Shown: in pieces, positions 1 to 11,349 of the stretch
Numbering within the stretch: the first letter of the stretch is position 1
How the letters are laid out: each line of letters starts with the position of its first letter
NCBI GenBank assembly: GCA_003427395.1
Contig: BFEA01000028.1
Location: 3,968,008-4,007,453, forward strand
Direction: 5' to 3'
Length of the DNA stretch: 39,446 bases
Origin: Chara braunii
Taxonomy: Eukaryota > Streptophyta > Charophyceae > Charales > Characeae
Notes under the pieces: generated by a model
Databases searched by the model: none
Seen by the model: only the letters and a program-made list of their open reading frames with translations
Told to the model about the DNA's origin: nothing
Made by a program: the position numbers and the translations under genes

Positions 1-34
1 CTCTTATACACATCTAGATGTGTATAAGAGACAG
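1..34. other. Nextera (Tn5 mosaic-end) mate-pair junction adapter, not genomic
   Basis: Two 19-bp Tn5 mosaic ends sit head to head; the left one lacks its first four bases. This inverted pair is the circularisation junction left in Nextera mate-pair libraries. It is a library remnant at the contig edge, so bases next to it may not be truly contiguous with the rest. Confidence 0.95.
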
Positions 35-140
35 CACTTATTGTGTTTTTTTTTTTTGTAACTTTACATTTGGGGGGGCACACTTCTTTTTTTGGATAAA
101 GACCTCCAGCCGTACAAATTCTTGTCTACCTGAGGCGAGT

Positions 141-205
141 CGGCGAGGTCCCACTAGCAAAGAGGATTGGATTAAGCACCTGAATTTGGATGTCTTTTAA
201 GCAGG
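141..205 (+). repeat. Partial fold-back element, type C (left end)
   Basis: The sequence starting GAGGTCCCACTAGCAAAGAG is nearly identical to the left ends of the type C fold-backs at 28042 and 36121. The match continues through the 'GGATTGGATTAA' segment to the 'gtcttttaagc' segment and then stops. The right half with the inverted terminus is missing, so this is a truncated copy. Confidence 0.7.
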
Positions 206-360
206 GGGGCGCAGCGCGACCGGGAGTGCTGCGCCCCGTCCGGCACGACGCAGCACGGAGTGACGAGGCGAGCATGGAGCGGCGCGACGTAGCAGGTACG
301 ACGCAGCATGGAGGGGCGTGGCGAGCACGGAGCGGTGCAACGTGGCAGGGTGGATATGAA
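206..360. repeat. GC-rich segment with a 10-bp hairpin and a degenerate short repeat
   Basis: A perfect 10-bp stem (206-215 with 228-237) encloses 12 bases. It is followed by degenerate repeats of the motif CGACGCAGCATGGAG to about 360. The composition is much more GC-rich than the AT-rich sequence that follows. No function is recognised; the open frames across it look like composition effects. Confidence 0.5.
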
Positions 361-1089
361 GCGTTGCTGGCGAGCGATGGCATGTGTTGGGGACTTCGTG
401 GAGGCGAGATAGGAGGAGGAGGTGGTGGCGGGTTGTTCATTGCAGTGCTGATGGTGGGGGATCTTCTATACCAGCCTTTCTACTCCGTTTCCTCTTCCTC
501 TTGATCTAGTGGTCTCTGTTCCGCGGGGTAGAAGCTGAACTTTCTGTGAGGTGGCGTTAACAGGTTTGACGTGGACGCTCACAACGCGATCGCATGGGCA
601 GTGACAAGGATGTGATTGCGTCTCGCTAAATCTCTTCTGGTCAGTGCGGTGTGCCAAGGGGCTTTAAGCATGGGCTATGGGGAGGAGAATATGCTCCTCC
701 TGCAGGAAGAGGCAGGTGCTGAGTTTGGACTCTGCAGCGGCGGGGTAGCTGGATCATGGGGTCGTGGGAGTGGAGCGCTACGTGATGGTTTGTACGAATC
801 GAGACTTCTGCTTCTCCAAGGCGACTTCACGCAGCGACGGGATCTCCAGTAATTTCGGTGGCATGATCTAAATTTGCTGTTGTTTTTCCTGATATAAGAA
901 TCTCATAGAAAAATTCATGGATGGTAATTCAATTTTTTTTTGTAGATCTTAATCGGTAGTTTGTATTTTTCTAATGATTGTCCCATTCTTTACGCCATAG
1001 ATTGTTTTTTTTTGGATGCTTAGTACTTTCTGATTTACTGTTTGTTTCGGATTAGTATCTCCTGATTACTGTCTGGGCAATTTTGTTCT
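361..1089. other. No gene recognised
   Basis: After about 850 the sequence is T-rich, with runs of T and no reading frame of note. Nothing resembling a protein family, RNA gene or mobile element was recognised. Confidence 0.5.
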
Positions 1090-1331
1090 CAATTGATTGT
1101 CGATTTGTTGTTTCTGTTTAGTAACTCCTAATTTACGGTTTGAGTGATTTCTTGAACTTGGGTTCTGGAAATCAGAGTCGAAAGTCCGTGAGGACATCAA
1201 AATCATTTCCTATTTGTTCTCAATTGATTTCTGATTAGTAATTCTTTATCTACGGTCTGAGTGATTTCTTGAACTAGGGTTCTGAAAATCAGAGTCGAAA
1301 GTTCGTGAGGACATCAAAATCAATTTCCTAC
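1090..1331. repeat. Imperfect tandem duplication, about 117-bp unit
   Basis: The segment at 1141-1212 recurs at 1258-1330 with only a few substitutions. A less conserved upstream part (from about 1093 and 1221) is also shared. The offset is about 117 bp. Neither copy carries an open frame, so this looks like a non-coding local duplication. Confidence 0.75.
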
Positions 1332-1860
1332 TGGGACAAAATATTTCAAAATGTATCTTCGATTGATCTCTTGAACTAGATGCTAAAAATTCACGATCTC
1401 AATAGAGTTTTCTGATTTTGGTGCTAATTAGTTGTACTCAGTAATTAGTCTCAATCTAATGGTTGCTAATCATAACACGGTGCGGTAAATTTTGATTCGG
1501 ATTGTTGGAACTTCCTGGTCTTGAGGGGTGTTACTGTGGCTTACTGTGTATATCTGTGGGGTCTTCCTTGAGGGTTGGAGCCTCCCCCCCCGAGGGTTTC
1601 ACAAGGTGGGAGGTGTTATTCTTGGAGGGGGGAGGCGGTATTGGGGGATTGTTGTCTCTTAGCCAGACTGATTTAGGGTCGGATCAGTACTGGCGGGTGG
1701 GGAGAGAAGGCAAGGGGGTGGCTGCTTATAGCAGTGTGTTAGGATTTTGTTTTTTGAGGGAAGGAGTGACTTCGATGGCAACACAGTGAGCCGAAGGAGG
1801 GGGAAGCTAGATTCGAAGGAAGGAAGGTAGCAAGGGATTTTCAACAGAAAGGTTTGTTGG
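1332..1860. other. No gene recognised
   Basis: A G-rich stretch (about 1500-1800) follows an AT-rich one. The 95-codon frame at 1502-1789 has biased, low-complexity composition (Gly, Leu and Ser) and matches no family I know. It is not annotated as a gene. Confidence 0.4.
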
Positions 1861-2640
1861 TCAGAGTAAGTAGGTTGGAAGGACGAGGCTGGGACGACAC
1901 AGGCCGGTGCTGGAGCCTCTTCTCTAGAACCCAGGGGGAGCTTGAGGCCTGGGAAGTTATGCCGAGGGTGGAAGGCATAACCAGATCGTCCAACGTAGTT
2001 GGCACTGGGGTATTGACCCTGTAACATGTATAGGGGCTCGCCGCTAAGGGAAGTGTCGAGGGAGGAAGGCACTTCCTGTCCGTCAGAACTAGGTTGATCG
2101 GTACTGGGGAGGGTTGTGGTGCCCTGTTACCCTAGCAGAAGGTGGTATGAGATCAAGTGAGTTCTGGTACGAGGACCGAAAGCCTTGACCGACGCTCCAT
2201 TTGTTGGAAGGGGGAATCTAGGATAGTAGGCAGTTTTAGTCTTGCCCCTCCCGTTCTTATATTTTTCTAAAGATTTTCAAATATCCCAAAAAGAGTTGGG
2301 CGCTTAGTGGTCCTAGGAATGTTTTTGGGATCCCTACTAACTCGTCCTACGTGGCTTCAATGTTGTTATACTCAGTGATCCGCGGTTGTACGATGCCAGA
2401 ACGACGCTGACCGGTGCTGGGGTGTTGCCCTGTAACCTGCGATGCAGGAGCGTGAGGTCTGGTAGAGAGATCTGGGGAAGTCTTGGGGTGGGCTTTTCAC
2501 GGGACAACCAAGGGTTGCTGCCGGGACGATGCTGGTCGGAGCTGGGGTGAGTTGCGTTGCCTTGTAACCCAGCAGAAGTGGGGGTGTGAGACCTAGAAGA
2601 GATCGGCAGAGAGTGCGACAATTTTGGAGAACGTTGGAAA
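1861..2640. repeat. Dispersed repeat family R1, several tandem-like units
   Basis: A unit of roughly 115-130 bp recurs here. Its core reads like GGACGACGCTGGCCGGTGCT, followed by 'GTTGCCCTGTAACC', 'AGCAGGAGCGTGAGG' and 'TGGTAGAGAGATCTGGGGA'. Units are seen near 1880, 2090, 2395 and 2525. The same family returns at 5600-5830. It is non-coding as far as I can tell; the minus-strand open frames over it are repeats of the same unit. Its class is unknown. Confidence 0.65.
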
Positions 2641-2719
2641 GGTTTGTGTGTGATTTCAAGGTTTTTGGAACAATCGTAGGACCTTTGTGGCCTATTCTCA
2701 TGCTTCTGGAACGACGGTA

Positions 2720-3090
2720 AGAGTTCTTAGGTACCTCAAAAAGAAAATAAGGTGAGTTGGAGAAGATGGTGGGTTATCACGCGTCCTACCAGTGAGGGGG
2801 CTAGCTGGTAGGATGGGAGTATGGCATAGCAGCAGCAGAGATGGTGGCTTCGCTGCCGTCAGTCTTGCCGGAGTGAGGTAAAGTGGATTGATGGGGGGTT
2901 TTCTGAGTCGTTTCAGAATTTTGCTTAATCATCAAGTTGTCATAGATACGTCTAAAGTAGCTCCAATTTCTCCGAGCCAAAGTCGGGTAATTGCCCCGGT
3001 ATCTCATGTCCTAAAATTCCATCCTTGGGCCAATTAGATTTTCTAGTAGCTCTTTGTCTCACTCTCATGAAATTTTCTGATGAAGCTTTC
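2720..3090. repeat. Dispersed repeat family R2
   Basis: The segment with 'ATCACGCGTCCTACCAGTGA', 'GGGGGCTAGCTGGTAGGATG' and 'CAGCAGCAGAGATGGTGGC' is repeated at 5235-5440 at about 85 per cent identity by eye. A second shared piece (about 3040-3085, with 'ATGAAATTTTCTGATGA') recurs at 5903-5950. No reading frame or terminal repeat was identified. Confidence 0.7.
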
Positions 3091-3819
3091 TGGAAAAAAT
3101 AAATAAATAAATAAATGCAGAAAAGCAAATCAATTGCAATTTTTTGCACCTCTCCACAAAGACGTTCACATTCATGCGTTCAATTTTTCCTCTTCGCTCG
3201 TCGGACCTGGCCCCTGGATAAGTTATAGCATGCAGATTCATTCTGGCAGCTAAACCGAGGAGGGCAATTCAGAACTTCCAAGGGTCTTATGGAAGTGCCC
3301 CACTGCGCCAGCTTGCACCATTAATGATTTGAGTTTTCATTTGTTTCCAAAATCCTTGTTACACTTTTGTCGTGTTTTGACCTGTTGGCGAGGAGCCGCA
3401 CCTGGGGGGAACTGGGTCCGACATTCCGCTGTCAAAACAAGAACGCTCCCATACGGAAAATTGTTGAGGTTGGGCAGAGGGGTTGGGGAGGGGGTTCGTG
3501 AGATAAGGGGTCATGGATTATTAGTTAAAAAAAAAAAAAAAACAGGCCTACCCACCACACAAGAGGTTATCTGATAGCATCGATATCTTCCCCAACAGGA
3601 AAGATTGACTACCCGACTAATATAGATCAAACCACCAGTCACTCTCCATATACATTCACCAGAGAGGACACCTTCCATGCCAGGCAGTTCATGAGGATTT
3701 CCTGTGCCCCCACAGGCTGCAGGTGCTCTCAGAAGAATGGGTCAAAGCGATCGCACCGGAGCCAACAATCGGGGTGCTACCAAGGGGTGTTCCTATCATA
3801 CTCAATAAAAAAAGGGGGG
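3091..3819. other. No gene; contains an A16 tract
   Basis: Nothing coding is recognised. A run of 16 A (3527-3542) follows a G-rich stretch and could be the 3' end of a decayed A-tailed retroposon on the plus strand. I could not define a 5' end or a target duplication. Confidence 0.4.
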
Positions 3820-4110
3820 TAAGTACGGCGTTGTAGCAAACACCCTTACAATGGTATTTGCTGTACTTTTTAAAGATCGCGCTGGGTGCATCCTTGGTCA
3901 ACATGATGCACTGATGGGGCAAATCCCGTCAGGGCGCTCACCTCGGCGACCTTGCTCTTGGCGAGACTCCGAGTTGAATACGACCGAATTAGAGAGTGTG
4001 TGGGGCACACGTTATTGCTTTGTCGTACCAAATATCCTTACAGGGGTATTTGGCGTGCTGTTCTGCAAGTCGCACCAGTGCAGCCTCGTCCGGTTGACGG
4101 CGCGCATGTG
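3820..4110. repeat. Two diverged direct repeats, about 75 bp each
   Basis: Units at about 3832-3905 and 4024-4098 align in the same direction: 'CCTTACA', 'GGTATTTG', 'CTGT' and 'TTGGTCAAC / CCGGTTGAC' fall in the same order. Identity is roughly 65-70 per cent by eye. They may be parts of one older element. No coding content is seen. Confidence 0.5.
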
Positions 4111-4125
4111 GGAGGAAGTTTAGGT

Positions 4126-5229
4126 CCTCGCCTCGGTGAGCTGCGCGCGTGAGGTATTGACGGCAAGGCGCAACCATGCGCGACCTAGTGGGGCGTGGTG
4201 TCACAGGCCAGCGGGACGCGCGGCCCCTAGTCTCCTTACTTTTTCTGTGTTCCCTCGCATTTATATTTATTTTATTATTTTTTATTCCCACGTTTATTTT
4301 TTTTTCAGATGTCTTGGACTCGGTAATCGGTTCCGGGACCATCGTCAGGACCGACGGGCCTGGCTCAATTGCTACACCGTCGGACACGAGTGGCCGTCGC
4401 GGCAGTCGAGGATCTTCAGCACACACTTTTTTTTTTTTTTTTAACGGGTCCGTCAGAATTTCTGCATGTTCGGGATGGTGGCAAATTCCTTTACCCTGCC
4501 CACCTTGGAATACGCAGGTCGGGGAGTTCGACGCGCATGCGAGCCGGTGGACAATTAGCCCACGAGGCAGAAAGAAACTAGGGTGGTGGGGCTCGCTGTG
4601 GGCGCAGAGTCCACCACCCACCATCCGCTGTGAGAGGTTTGAGTGTGAGTATGCCCACCGGGGCACGGAAGGTGGTGAACTATGCCTGGGCGGGGCCGGG
4701 GGCACCAGTCAAAGGCTGCCACAGTCATGGTTGCGCGGCCCAAGCTGTTCCCACAGCAGGCCACTTCGGCCTGCAAAATTCTTATTTGAATAATTGCTAC
4801 TACCACCAAGATCTGCAGCGCGACGTGTGACACCTAGGCTCAAGTGGCAAGCATCGCAGCAGGCCCACGACCCTCATACTCATCACGGCGTCAAAGTCTA
4901 CAGGAAGGTCGGGGCGTACATTGCCAACTTCAACACCAAGCAGTGTCGGGGTTGGCTGATTCAGCAGGGGAGTCATGACACTCTTCTTAGCAATTTTCAA
5001 CTTTCACAGCCACCGGCCTGCTATCTGGTTCATTCAACACTGTTGAGGCGCTTGGGTTAGTACGTAGCAACGAAAGATTGGAGAAGAAGACGACGAAGCA
5101 GGCGCAGCGCTAACATCTGGAGCACAGCGCTAGCAGTGAGAAAATGGAGTGAATCTGGGCGGGGAGAGGCGCCGGATGCGCGTGCGACAAGATCAGAGAT
5201 GGCCGAAGAGTGAGTTGGGTGATGTGTTC
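4126..5229. other. No gene recognised
   Basis: Several overlapping open frames occur on both strands, including a 238-codon frame on the minus strand and a 205-codon frame on the plus strand. They are GC-driven, contain homopolymer-encoded Phe or Lys runs, and resemble no protein family. A T-tract lies near 4428-4442. A 7-bp hairpin (GCAGGCC with GGCCTGC) lies near 4756-4774. Confidence 0.4.
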
Positions 5230-5960
5230 TGACGTACCTTAAGAAGAGAATAGGGTGGGTGGGAGAAGAAAATGGGGGGATATCACGCGTCCTATCAGTG
5301 AGGGGGCTAGCTGGTAGGATGGGAGTGTGGCACAGCAGCAGCAGAGATGGTGGCTCTGTTGCAGTTAGTCTTGCCGGAGGGAGGCGTAGAGGTTTGATGG
5401 GGGGTTTCTCTGAGTCGATTTCTGAATTTTGTCATAGTCACCTCAAAAAAAAAAATATTAATCTGGCCCTAGTTTTCTTGCCAGTTTCGAGATGTTTCTG
5501 GATATTTTAGGTAGTCTTGAGAATTGTTTAGGACTCTGGGTACTTCTTGCAAAGCAGTCTAGGTTTCCTTGATGCTGTTTACTCATGGATCTGTTGGTTT
5601 TTCGATGCCAGAACGCTGGGGGATTGCCCTGTAACCTGTTAATAGCAGGAGCGTGAGGCCTGGTAGAGAGATCTGGGGATGCTTTGGGCCGGGCATTCCA
5701 AGGGAAAACCAAGGGTTGCTGTCGGGACGACGCTGGCCGGAGCTGGGGNGAGTCGTGTTGCCCTNTAACCTAGCAGGGTGGGGGCATGAGGCCTGGGAGA
5801 GCTCGGCAGGGAGGAAGACAGCATTAGAGAATTTTAGAGTGTTTTTTGTGGGGAGCTTCCAGGGGTTCTGAGCATCGGAAGGACTTCCACTAATTGCTGT
5901 TGGATCTTTCTAGTAGCTCCTTGTCTAAATTCATGAAATTTTCTGATGATGGGATGCTGG
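5230..5960. repeat. Second copy of repeat families R2 and R1, in the reverse order
   Basis: R2 sequence (about 5235-5440) comes first and R1 units (about 5606-5825) second. At 1861-3090 the order is R1 then R2. Both copies end with the same 'TCTAGTAGCTC...ATGAAATTTTCTGATGA' piece. Two ambiguous bases (5749, 5765) lie in the R1 units, as expected where repeats collapse in assembly. Confidence 0.65.
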
Positions 5961-6067
5961 GCCCGGTTCCCAGTTTGTGCCAAATTAAGAGGATATGGTT
6001 GAATCTATGGGACGCTGGACCCGGTTTCCAGCAGGTGTTGCTCCCCACCAATAGATGGAGCTGTTTN

Positions 6068-6096
<29 letters not shown>
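5961..6096 (+). repeat. Candidate A-tailed retroposon fragment
   Basis: Two related short units ('GCTGGGCCCGGTTCCCAG' and 'GCTGGACCCGGTTTCCAG') are followed by about 60 bases and a run of about 24 A, with one N inside. The phrase CGCTGGACCCG..TTCCAGCAGGT also begins the A-tailed fragment at 27698. I see no tRNA-like boxes, and no target duplication was confirmed. Confidence 0.35.
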
Positions 6097-6098
<2 letters not shown>

Positions 6099-6179
6099 GA
6101 GTTGGGTGCAGCCAAAGAAGCATTGCTCGGTCGATTCTTATGGGAATCGAGTGAGGGAAGAAGCGAATTCGGGGTTTTG

Positions 6180-7040
6180 GCACAGGGCAAATGCAATGGT
6201 AGGGTCAGCTTGGTCAGGGAGTTAGCAGAATAGGAGTTAGTGGAAAAAGTAGGTGCGCGGAGATGATGAGAGAGTTAGTGGGGCAAAAGCGGAGTTCGTG
6301 TAACTTGTCCTTTTCTTGATGAAAATGGGCAAGCAAAGATGCGTGTCGGGGGTTCTAGAGTGCTGCGAATGGATTGGCGGGCTCAGATCTACAGTCCACG
6401 GAGTGGTCTGGCCGCTACGACCTGCAGAGGCTGCGAGGAAATGTGAGTGCAACAAACGGAGAAAAGCGGGTGAGGGAGTCCGTCGGGCGATGCATTTTCT
6501 CGGGATCTAGCAGAAGATTCATTCCGTTTCTGCTCATCATGGGAGTAGCTCATCTTTATCTTTTTGTGCCCATGGTTGGAAAGCAATGATTATTTCCATG
6601 TTCTAACGGAAGATTCATTTCACCCCTCACAACGTTGACGTGGGATAGAGCTGGTGAACGATGTCGAGGTATCAAACAGGTGCATGGGATAGTGTGGGAG
6701 AGAAAGAGAGATTGTGAGCAAGGAGAAGGGGCAGTGGAGTACATACTTGACAGGATGAGCACTGCGGTACAAGAGGAGTCCACCGAGCGATGCATTTTCC
6801 CGGGATCTAGCGGAAGATTCACGCTCATTTTGTAGGTTTGGTAGGTAGGAGGGCGCTCCCATCATCGTAGTTCGTTGTGGCAATAATGGCTATTGCTGAA
6901 CTAATGCGCCTTGACCGTTTCTGGTAGGGGATTCATTTCGTTTGTAGTGAGTGCAGCGAGTAACGAAAGCAATAAGCAACAACGGTGGGATGCATGTACC
7001 TGCCCATGTTTTGGCGGAGGAATACGTCCTCATATGCTGC
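6180..7040. repeat. Segment with a recurring GGAAGATTCATT-type motif
   Basis: The phrase 'ATGCATTTTCTCGGGATCTA' continuing into 'GAAGATTCA' occurs at about 6489-6522 and, 300 bp on, at 6789-6822. Shorter variants of 'GGAAGATTCATTT' are near 6607 and 6929, and another lies at 20361 inside the hairpin-rich region. The small open frames here are repeats of each other and have no known relatives. Confidence 0.5.
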
Positions 7041-8279
7041 ATGCGACAGGCAACGAATAAATCAGGCGCAGTACTAGTGAGGAAGAGAGAGAGAGAGATT
7101 GAAGAGAAGAGTGACAAGGACGAGAAAAAGAGGGAGGCCTACTTGAATATCGGGCTCCTCATAGAGATGTTGATTGCCATCAGTATAGCTTGTCATAATC
7201 ATGCCACCTTGTTTTCATAGCAACCCTTGCTGCATTACAGTTGTGTGAACTTGGTTGGAGTCTCGACCAGGTGCATAGAGCACGGGGCGACTGATGGGTG
7301 TTGCAGTAGGTAGTTTTAGGTGGCATGCACGTGCCCTTGTTGTAGCTAAAAATCCATTCTCGTTTTTTGGTGCGTGGCTAGGCAGGCCCAGTTAGCACGA
7401 TTGTTGTGCTAGCCATCGTTGACATTTGGATGATTTGATGTTTGTTCGACATGGTCCTTGCCTCGGTCGTGACACTTCTCCCAATCATTATGATAAATGT
7501 TAGGGGGGGATACAGGTAGGTGCGCAAGGATAGGAGGGAGAGAGAGGGAACACTTACCTGGTAGTGAATGTTCCCAACCTGGTGCAGTACTATGTCCGAT
7601 CCACCCATAGGCACAGCAGGGGTCGAAAGAGTGAGAGCTAACCTTGAATCTGTAGGCAGTGGTGCATGACCGTTTTTTTTGGGTAGCGAAGTGCGCTACC
7701 ACGCGTTTCCGACTGAGAAATGAAACCAGCGCTGCTGCCAGGTTGGTAGGTTGCCATTGCTGATACAGACTTTGACTGACCCTTCCAACACTCAAGGCAA
7801 ATGAAGGGACTGCTGGGTTGAGGGGTTATACCAGCAGACTCTGCATCTTGCACTATGATTATTGTCGTTAGGACTACAACAGTTGAGGAGGCAGGGTAGA
7901 TGCCGTGTAGCTAAGTAAAGGTGCCAGCGTTTTTAGCAGCAGCGGGCTGTTTTTGTTGAGTTGTTGAGGGAGAAAACAGTCGATCCCTCGCGCATATATC
8001 TTCTCATGTCTAAGGGAAGAATCAGTCCCACTTTGCACAGATTGGCGAGTGCAGGAACATGACCCGCTGCTACTGGCCATGCCTGCTATGGTGATTCAAG
8101 TACTACCAGTCAAGGTTCTAAATGTGTCTGACAAGGTGGTCTCCGTGAAAGTGTCCGCTTTGCTTTGGCTCGCACCGTAGTCGAAACTCCCAACTTTGCA
8201 TCATCTTGGTGAATGTACTCGGTGACGGCCTAAGTTCAGTCGATATACACTTGGACTGCTGGAGTACAGACCTGAGATC
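7041..8279. other. No gene recognised
   Basis: No convincing reading frame, RNA gene or defined repeat was found. A GA-rich stretch lies at 7080-7130. The later part (from about 7860) contains many GCTGCTG-like words, also seen in the left part of the large repeat at 22870-23600, so the repeat copy may begin earlier than annotated. Confidence 0.35.
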
Positions 8280-9597
8280 CAATTCAGAGGGTGACATACA
8301 GTAGTATTGAAACTTATCAGGTCTGGGCATAGTAAGGATTTACAAGTAGAGAGTTTCTGAGCTTGATGTCGCGAGACTACGGGTCTTTGAGTTGTTGTAA
8401 GTACCGTTAATTACGATTCCCTGAGCCCGACTGCCGCTATGGTGAGGAGTGGCATATTGCTGACGTCTGTTGCTGACGCTCGGGCAGGTTACTGCTGTGC
8501 TTAGAAGGCTGCTACAGGGCGTTGCAATCCTGTGAGGCAAGTTGTTGGGCATGTGCTACGGGACTGCTGCTGCCGAGGGCAGCCAACTTGACGGTGTATC
8601 TGAGCACAGCTGTGAAGATCAAGGTTGCTGCTACATAGTGCACCCTCAACTGTTGTTCGCACTATGAAGTGAAGACTGCAGCGTGGGGTTGAGTCTGTCA
8701 CCTTGGACGTAAGTGTTGATATGAAGAAATACGCTAAATGTTGGCAGTGTTGGACATGCTGTTGCACATTGCCTGTGGACGGAATGTTTGCTTGGTTGTT
8801 GCGCGTGTTGTTGCCACGCCTCAACGCACGTCGTGTGTTTCTATATAAGGCGTTGGACCTTGCTGTCTTGCCGGGCATAGAGTTGTGCATACCTATCGTG
8901 CCTTAGTGATGTGCACGGTTGCTAAGTGCGTAGTTTTCTATTGAACACAACTGCGTTTTGCCTGCACTTCAAAAAGAGCACAGGGGTGCAATCTATTTGA
9001 ACAGGGTTTTTCTCTCGGTTGTGTAATAGCAATCTGGTCAGGGGAAAGACGTCACAATTTTGGGAAGTGATCAGACTCGAAAAAGGGGTCACGACTACGT
9101 TTGGAGGAGCGACAGGTTGCAGTCGCTTGGCGTTTTGGTCGTAGTCTCACCACCATCATAGCATTTTGGCTGCCATTGCGGGGCCCTCAGACGCGTCAAG
9201 GTTTCAAGGCCCTCTCATGTGAGTCTGAGTGCACCTCTCTTATATCTGAGTGACTTAACTTCCTTCTTCTGCCCTTCTCACTCTAATTCTATTTTTTTGG
9301 TTCCGAGAGAAAGACGGCAGGCGGGATTGAAACCCGTAATCCGTGCCAAGGCCTCTATGGGTGGTTCGCCCCACCGATTGCGGGAGCTCTGCCGGGGTTC
9401 GGGCGGCACTCTTGAGGCAGGGAACTTTGAGGTAGGCCAACACGATCTCCCTTAAGATCCCCTATACCCCTATCTATACTACCCTTCATTCAATTTGAAT
9501 GAGTTTTGACTTTTTTTATATTTCCTTGGAAATTTACTTTGTTTGTCTAAATTTATCTATCTGAAATGAAATCCACGATGTCTGCTTACATAGCCTT

Positions 9598-10190
9598 ACG
9601 ATGATTTGAATGGGGTTGGAGATGAGGTCTTCCTGACTGATCCGGTCGCTTTGCTCGTTTGCCTAAGACATTGAAATGGGGTTGGAGATGAAGTCTTCCT
9701 GACTGATCTGGTCGCTTTGCTCGTTTGCCTAAGACATTGAAATGGGGCTGGAGATGAGGTCCTTCTGACTGATCCGGTCGCTTTGCTCGTTTCCCTAAGA
9801 CATTGAAATGGGGCTGGAGATGAGGTCCTCTTGACTGATTTAGTGACTTTGCTCGTTTGCCTAAGACATTGAAATGATGTTGGAGATGAGCTCCTCCCAA
9901 CTGATCCGGTCGCTTTGCTTGTTTGCCTAAGGCATTGAAATGGGGCTGAAGATGAGGTCCTCCTGACTTATTCGGTCGCTTTGCTTGTTTGCTTAAGACA
10001 TTGAAATGAGGCTGGAGATGAAGTCCTCCTGACTGATCCAATCGCTTTGCTCCTTTGCCTAAGACATTGAAAGGGGGCTGGAGATGAGGTCCTCCTAGCT
10101 GATCCGGTCGCTTTGCTCGTTTGCCAAAAACATTGAAAGGAGGCTGGAAATGAGGTCCTCCTGACTGATCCGGTTTCTTTGCTAAGTCAA
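9598..10190. repeat. Tandem array 1: about nine 66-bp units
   Basis: The unit contains 'GACATTGAAATGGGGCTGGA', 'GATGAGGTCCTCCTGACTGA' and 'TCCGGTCGCTTTGCTCG'. Successive 'GACATTGAAA' words are 66 bp apart (for example 9667 and 9733). Because 66 is divisible by three, one minus-strand frame stays open over 151 codons. That frame is a by-product of the period and not a gene. Units differ by 5-15 per cent. Confidence 0.95.
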
Positions 10191-10611
10191 TCAGTTTTGC
10201 TTGTTGACAAATGTCTTAATTTTATCCTTTAGAGAATAGTCCAGACTAGTGTGTTAGTAATTGCATGTGGTTGACTGAGAACAACTAGAAAAGTTAATCA
10301 ACTAAGTAAGATACAAGACTAATGTTTTTGTGATCAGGACAAGCGAAAAATGAAAACTTTGGATTAACAAACCTTTGTCTTGAATTGGTTGAATGCGTTG
10401 TGGACATGACATGCTTGTTGACAAAGACTTGTCTTTTGTTCAGACTCTGTGTGTTTTCTGCATAATAGGGTAATTTGTTAGTGTTCGCCACGTGCTGGAG
10501 TTATAGGAGTTAGTTCAATTCCTCAATTTTCTGAGTTAAGTTTATTTTACTTAGATCCAGTTCTCGTATTTTCTGGGATTTTTTATTTTACTTGGCTCTG
10601 TATAAATTTTG

Positions 10612-10910
10612 ATAGCGACTTTTCCTACGGGAAGCGCTGCTGAAATTTCTACAAAACCAAGGAGTTAGTCAAATTTTGACTTTCAAAGTTCAACTTTTGT
10701 CTGAGTTTATATCCGGCTTAGTTAAATTTGGGAAGCCCACCTTTCTAGGGGAAGTGCTGCCCGTTTTTTTTTCTAAATCAGGGAGTTGAACAAAATTTGA
10801 CTTTGTGAAGTGAGGTTTATTTTGAGTTTAATATTTAGCCTTTTATAAATTATGAAAATACATTTTTCCTATGGGAAGCGCTGCCGAAATCTTTCTAGTT
10901 TTATAGGGTT
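10612..10910. repeat. Three roughly 120-bp direct repeats
   Basis: Each unit holds 'GGGAAGCGCTGC' or a variant (near 10629, 10751 and 10876), followed by 'GAAAT', a T/A-rich part and 'GTTAGTCAAATTTTGAC' or similar. The counterpart units in copy B lie near 25750, 25871 and 25989. Short palindromes occur inside (GTCAAA-T-TTTGAC). No coding signal is seen. Confidence 0.7.
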
Positions 10911-10937
10911 AGATTCTAGGTTGTCAGCTGTCCGATT

Positions 10938-11069
10938 GAGACACGTCTCCCCCGAACGTCTCCGGAAGATGGTCAGGGGGAAGTTGTCCGAAAAATCGGA
11001 CCACGTTTTTTTTGCCAAAAAAAAAACAAACAAAAAAAAGGGGGTCTGCGCACCACTAGGGGAACCCCC
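10938..11069. other. Cluster of short perfect hairpins
   Basis: GAGAC/GTCTC (10938-10949), CCCCC/GGGGG (10949-10980), GTCCGA-AAAA-TCGGAC (10986-11001) and GGGGGT/ACCCCC (11040-11069) follow one another. A-rich linkers are included. The texture is the same as that of the long hairpin train at 18164-21917. No coding signal is seen. Confidence 0.6.
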
Positions 11070-11307
11070 AAAAAATATTTCATGTTGTTCTGAGCAAAAC
11101 GAAAAAAAAATTCTGATACGGTGTGCGTGGTGTGATGGTAGGGTGTTGGGGGGGGTGGATTGCTTGGGGAATTGAAATGGAGGGTCCGTTGCTCCTGCAC
11201 ATGCAGCGGCTGCTGCACATGCACCGACTGCAGCTGCTTCGTCTGACACAGCGTGTGGACCATCCGCTCCGGCAGATGCAGCGGCTGCAGTGGCAGCGTC
11301 ATCTTTG

Positions 11308-11317
11308 CACACACATA

Positions 11318-11349
<32 letters not shown>

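Larger units (their letters stand above)
8280..10930. repeat. Large satellite-bearing dispersed repeat, copy A
   Basis: This copy shares an ordered set of blocks with 22871-26150. First is 'AGGTCTGGGCATAGTAAGGA' (near 8320; counterpart near 23160). Next is a block with 'CCCACCGATTGC', 'GGAGCTCTG' and 'GACTCTTGAGGCAGGGAA' (near 9370-9430; counterpart 24028-24085). Then come a 65/66-bp tandem array, a conserved right flank (10190-10500) and a set of roughly 120-bp repeats. It has no recognisable open frame, terminal repeat or primer site, so its class is unknown. It is probably a non-autonomous element or a dispersed satellite unit. Confidence 0.7.

Noticed and set aside
4136-4793. Overlapping frames on both strands (205 and 238 codons) as host genes
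   Set aside because: No domain resemblance, and homopolymer-encoded Phe or Lys stretches lie inside. Both frames look like chance openings in GC-rich sequence.
9320-9350. tRNA-like B box on the minus strand (GGGTTTCAATCCC)
   Set aside because: No matching A box or cloverleaf, and the sequence belongs to the dispersed repeat.
9586-10041. 151-codon open frame on the minus strand over tandem array 1
   Set aside because: The 66-bp period is a multiple of three, so a single open unit keeps the whole array open. The 65-bp arrays elsewhere do not stay open, so there is no selection for a protein.
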